DNA of 64,000 nucleotides from Clarkia xantiana subsp. parviflora (taxonomy: Eukaryota; Streptophyta; Magnoliopsida; Myrtales; Onagraceae), in the NCBI GenBank assembly GCA_036873135.1, contig JAPTYO010000002.1, positions 23,152,452-23,216,451 on the forward strand. Direction: 5' to 3'. A program made the position numbers and the translations under genes. The notes under the pieces were generated by a model. It was not told where the DNA came from, searched no databases, and worked only from the letters and a program-made list of their open reading frames with translations. Position 1 is the stretch's first letter, and every line of letters begins with the position of its first letter. Shown here piece after piece: positions 60,994 through 64,000 of this stretch.

Positions 60994-61743
60994 GATGGAT
61001 ATACACATGATTCGGGCTCGGTTTTAAATTATTCGGACCTCATACACGCACGTAAGACCCACTACGAAACCCAATTTCGAGCTAACCGGGGGAAACCGGG
61101 CAAGTCGCGAACTTGCCCGGCACCCCCGGGGGCTTACCCGGAATTCCGGGTAAGCTTTGCACCCCGGGGGTGTCGCGCACACCCCCCCTTTTTGTCCTGG
61201 ATGTATACGGAGACCCGATTTTCAACTAACTCCTATACGTCGGGGACCCCCCGTTACAAGGCGCGCGCGTCCCGCTCGTGACAGCCGCCTGAGACGCGCG
61301 TCAGAGTCCTCTTCCCAAAAGCTCTCCCCTGCATCCCGGTTCACATTTCCACATTGAACCGGGTCAAAACCGGCTTACGGTCCAAGGTTGCCTATAAATA
61401 GCCACCTTGGGGGTAAACATTTTCAAGTCACTTTGGGTGAGAATTGAGAAGAGCTCTGACCTCTCTCTAACTTTCTCTCTCTAGAACTGTCTAATGTTGA
61501 CCGTCGGAGTGAGCGCACCAAGCACCTCCCCCCTCTCCACGGGAGTTGCTCGGTAATGCTCCTCTTGCAGGTACAGACGGACAATCAGCGAGAGAGCCCG
61601 AAGGACTTAGTGCGATTTTGAAGACGAAGCCAAAGGCCCGTGCACGACCCTAGGAGACGGACTTGGCCCTAACAAGCTCGCACCCAACCCGAAGACATCG
61701 ACAAGTTACTCAGCAGACAGCCCGCGTTAACTTGGTCGAAATA
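60994..61743 (+). repeat. 3' LTR of nested element
   Basis: Preceded by CTCGGGGGCAAG. It is nearly identical to the 5' LTR. Confidence 0.9.
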
Positions 61744-62038
61744 GGTATCCTCAGAGCCTTGGTCGGGTACCCGAGCGAGAGGGCCTCACCCGGGTACCCG
61801 AGCAGGCAGCTCTCGCTCGGGTAGGTCATTACTTGGGTAACCTGAGCATGGATGCCTTGCTCGGGTTACCTCCGAGGGATTTCCGTCCCTCGGGGCTTTT
61901 CGGGTGGATTTCGCCACTCGGTTGTTTTTTGGGCCTACGTGTTGGGCCTCGGGTGTCCGTTCTCTAAATTTCGAATTATAATCGATCATGGCCCATTTAT
62001 CGGGTCCGATTTATAATAGCTTGGGCGTATATCCAACA
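61744..62038 (-). mobile_element. Proximal part of the older minus-strand LTR
   Basis: On the minus strand it begins TGTTGGATATACGCCC at 62038, preceded by a polypurine-like CTCGAGGGCAAA, as at a 3' LTR start. It was cut from its continuation (57603 leftwards) by the nested element, as the shared GGTAT shows. Confidence 0.65.
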
Positions 62039-63109
62039 TTTGCCCTCGAGTAAAGGAATGGTTCAACCTTTTTTTACTCTATTTTTGGGGAATATCGCCC
62101 AAGCGAGTTGTAAGGCGTACCTTTGTGACAATCCCAGCCTTTATCGAGTGCTCGAGACGTGTCGTGATTATTCTTGCCCCATGTTTAGAGAAGCTTAATA
62201 CATACACGAAAAATGCTTTTATTAGTTTAAGCAAATTTATGTTATATGACAATATTATATGAGGGTAAAAATTACGAGCCTTGATCTCGTTTTACTTAGC
62301 CCTTGGAGATCTGTGATCCGATCCCAATCATGTCATTTCGCCCGTATCCTTTGTTCGTGTCTCCTTTTTATTAGAGCTTTATAGAGAAAATCCTTAGTAT
62401 ATCCCTTTATAAGGCATGCTTTTGGACTCCCCTTCATTATTTTCCACACTTTCATTTTCCTAGAGCCCCCTCCTCCTTCATCTTTTCTAGAGCATCTTCT
62501 TCTCCTCCCAACCTAGGTTTTCTCCTCCTCCCAACCTAGGTTTTCTCCTCCACCTCTTTTTTCAATTTTATCACCCAATCAACTCAATTAAGTCACCACA
62601 TCTCTCATGGAGCTCTCTTAGGTTTGATATGGGGTGGAATTTGTGCTTGCATTGGTGGTTTGAGCACTAGGCCGGCCGAAAAGGGAAGGACGACGCGTGG
62701 CAGGTGACTTCGTCGACGTGTGGCGGGCGACTTCGGCGATGTGTGGCGGGCGACCCGGCGGCTCCAGGCGGGTCTGGGCACGGAGGCGGCGGGACCGGAG
62801 ACAGTGGCTGGACCTAGCACGGCGGCTGGACCTCTTCCGGCGGCAGCTGGCGGGTCCCCTCCGGCGGCCAATTTGGCTCCGGACCGGTTTTTTAGCCGGT
62901 TTGATTCCATTTCTTCAAAGGTTCGATCTTTTAGCCCCCTTGCTTGTGTGTTCTCCATTGATTGCTATAAAATCTAGGACATTGTCATAGATACTTGAAT
63001 TGCTTCATTGTGCATTGTTGGTTGGAAGTGGATGATTGTCTTTGTTGTTGAGCTTGGAGTACTTTTGAGGTGCCTTAATGCCTTGTTTAGGCCACCTCTT
63101 TCTTGTGTT
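62039..63109. other. Repeat-derived DNA, no gene supported
   Basis: Presumed interior of the minus-strand LTR element or another element. A 25-bp tandem duplication containing CCTCCCAACCTAGGTTTTCT lies at about 62497-62548. 62670-62900 is GC-rich (GTGTGGCGGGCGAC reiterated) with short open frames on both strands but no domain. Confidence 0.4.
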
Positions 63110-63721
63110 GTTGATATATATGTAAGCATATGGTGATGGACGCCGTAAATAGTAGCTCATTATATGTATAGGTTACCTAAGTAAATTGGGTATATTTCAC
63201 ATTAGGACATTGGACCCGACCCAATTCCCAATTGACATGAGATGCCCAAAATTGGGCCTCCCTATACAACATGGCCGGCCGAAATAAGGAGGGTGGTAAA
63301 GTGGACTTTTGTCCACTTTACTCCTCCTATATATATATGGAGTTAGAGGTTTTATTATGGATAATCACAATTCCCTTTAAGTCGTGATTTGAGAGAAAAC
63401 CCTCCCCCCCAGAAACACCACATTCGGCCGCACCATACCTAACACCAAGGGTGTGCCAATTTGCTTTCTAGCAAACACTCCAGAGATCTGTCCCCTTGCC
63501 AAGAATCGATCAGAGGCTTTGCTGTGGAGAATATACCACGTAGGGCTTCCTTCACAAGAACCCCTACGGGTGCCGACCGGAGGACCATGAACTCCCTCCC
63601 ACGAAGATCTAGGGTCTACGGATAACTGTAGAGGTATGTGTAAATCTTCCGCTGCGAAATTTCGATTACTAGCATGTACCATGATTTAGTTTCTGTAGTG
63701 ATTACTCCCCATAATCTAACA
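63110..63721 (+). mobile_element. 5' LTR of an element running off the right edge
   Basis: Its end ATAATCTAACA is followed by a PBS. A TATA run (63329-63339) and leader-like downstream DNA are consistent with a plus-strand LTR. The 5' boundary was not determined and the start given is approximate. No coding region is reached before 64000. Confidence 0.55.
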
Positions 63722-63722
63722 G

Positions 63723-63735
63723 TGGTATCAGAGCC
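63723..63735 (+). other. Primer binding site, tRNA-Met type
   Basis: TGGTATCAGAGCC directly after the LTR end. It is nearly the same PBS as the copia element at 13445. Confidence 0.78.
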
Positions 63736-64000
63736 TGTGTTAGGAGTTCATGATTTTGATAAATTGGTGTTCTTGAAAATTTAAAATTGGACCCAAAATT
63801 TTAAAAGAAAAAGTTTAAAATTTTGAATTTTTATGATGTTGATGGTCCGAAGTTTTCATGAAGTTCTTAGGAAATTTGATGTTCATGATCTTTAAGAAAA
63901 TGGTGATATTTATCAAACTCAAACATTGGATTATAGATCTTATTAAAATTTGATCTTAAAATTTGACAACTTGTTCCCAATTACTTGTTTGTGCCGAAAA

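Larger units (their letters stand above)
57604..61743 (+). mobile_element. Non-autonomous LTR retrotransposon (LARD/TRIM-like), no coding region
   Basis: The LTRs are 57604-58352 (749 bp) and 60994-61743 (750 bp), with about ten differences, so roughly 98.7% identical. The exact 5-bp duplication GGTAT lies outside both (57599-57603, 61744-61748). The PBS TTGGCGCCGTCTGTGGG follows the 5' LTR and the polypurine tract CTCGGGGGCAAG precedes the 3' LTR. The 2.64-kb interior has no gag or pol homology and is filled with short tandem repeats. The 3' LTR ends TA instead of CA, a probable point change. Confidence 0.92.

Noticed and set aside
62605..62990. Pro/Ala-rich and Arg-rich frames near the right end
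   Set aside because: They are low-complexity translations of GGCGGGCGAC-type repeats and occur on both strands.

Overview
This is nuclear DNA of a flowering plant, almost certainly a eudicot. The evidence is GT-AG introns, plastid and mitochondrial targeting peptides on nuclear genes, a TGGGCY/telo-box ribosomal-protein promoter, plant-only families (QALGGH zinc fingers, NUCLEAR FUSION DEFECTIVE 6-like), and dense AT-rich intergenic DNA full of Helitrons, MULE and hAT MITEs and LTR elements. There are no prokaryotic features and no tRNA, rRNA or CRISPR array that I can see. The species cannot be named from the sequence.

Layout. 0-4 kb is repeat DNA with a complete 1.65-kb Helitron (1908-3559, minus). 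The gene-rich part is 4.5-40.4 kb: AIM24-family protein (4492-7111, +, 10 exons); isopropylmalate dehydratase small subunit (9968-10723, -) head-to-head with 60S ribosomal protein eL15 (11353-12885, +); a recent but broken Ty1/copia element (13246-18318); a Gfo/Idh/MocA oxidoreductase (19502-22179, -, 7 exons); a hAT-derived BED-finger protein (24188-27040, -) head-to-head with an NFD6-like small organellar protein (28034-28444, +); a two-finger ZAT-type C2H2 repressor (32264-33049, +); and organellar asparaginyl-tRNA synthetase (36197-40356, -, 15 exons). Long terminal-inverted-repeat MITEs sit in the spaces between these genes, four with clear 9-bp target duplications.

From 40.5 kb to the end the window is almost entirely transposable elements. 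The most striking structure is a stack of insertions. A MULE (40546-54777, 39-bp TIRs, 9-bp duplication) was split by a 12.1-kb hAT element (40821-52939, 8-bp duplication). The hAT holds smaller hAT MITEs and Helitron-type ends, and a 3.8-kb Helitron (47958-51773) that carries spliced-gene fragments and itself contains a Harbinger MITE. The MULE also carries a 231-bp tandem array. Further right, a coding-free LTR element (57604-61743, 750-bp LTRs, GGTAT duplication) is inserted in an older minus-strand LTR, and another LTR element starts at the right edge.

The host genes are housekeeping genes with no operon-like link. Five of them (AIM24, eL15, oxidoreductase, NFD6-like, AsnRS) recall, from memory, the order of Arabidopsis genes around At4g17300-At4g17420, so the window looks like an ancestral gene block expanded by transposons. 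I see no convincing previously undescribed biochemical system. The best leads are the nested transposon stack, the gene-carrying Helitron and the possibly domesticated hAT gene.
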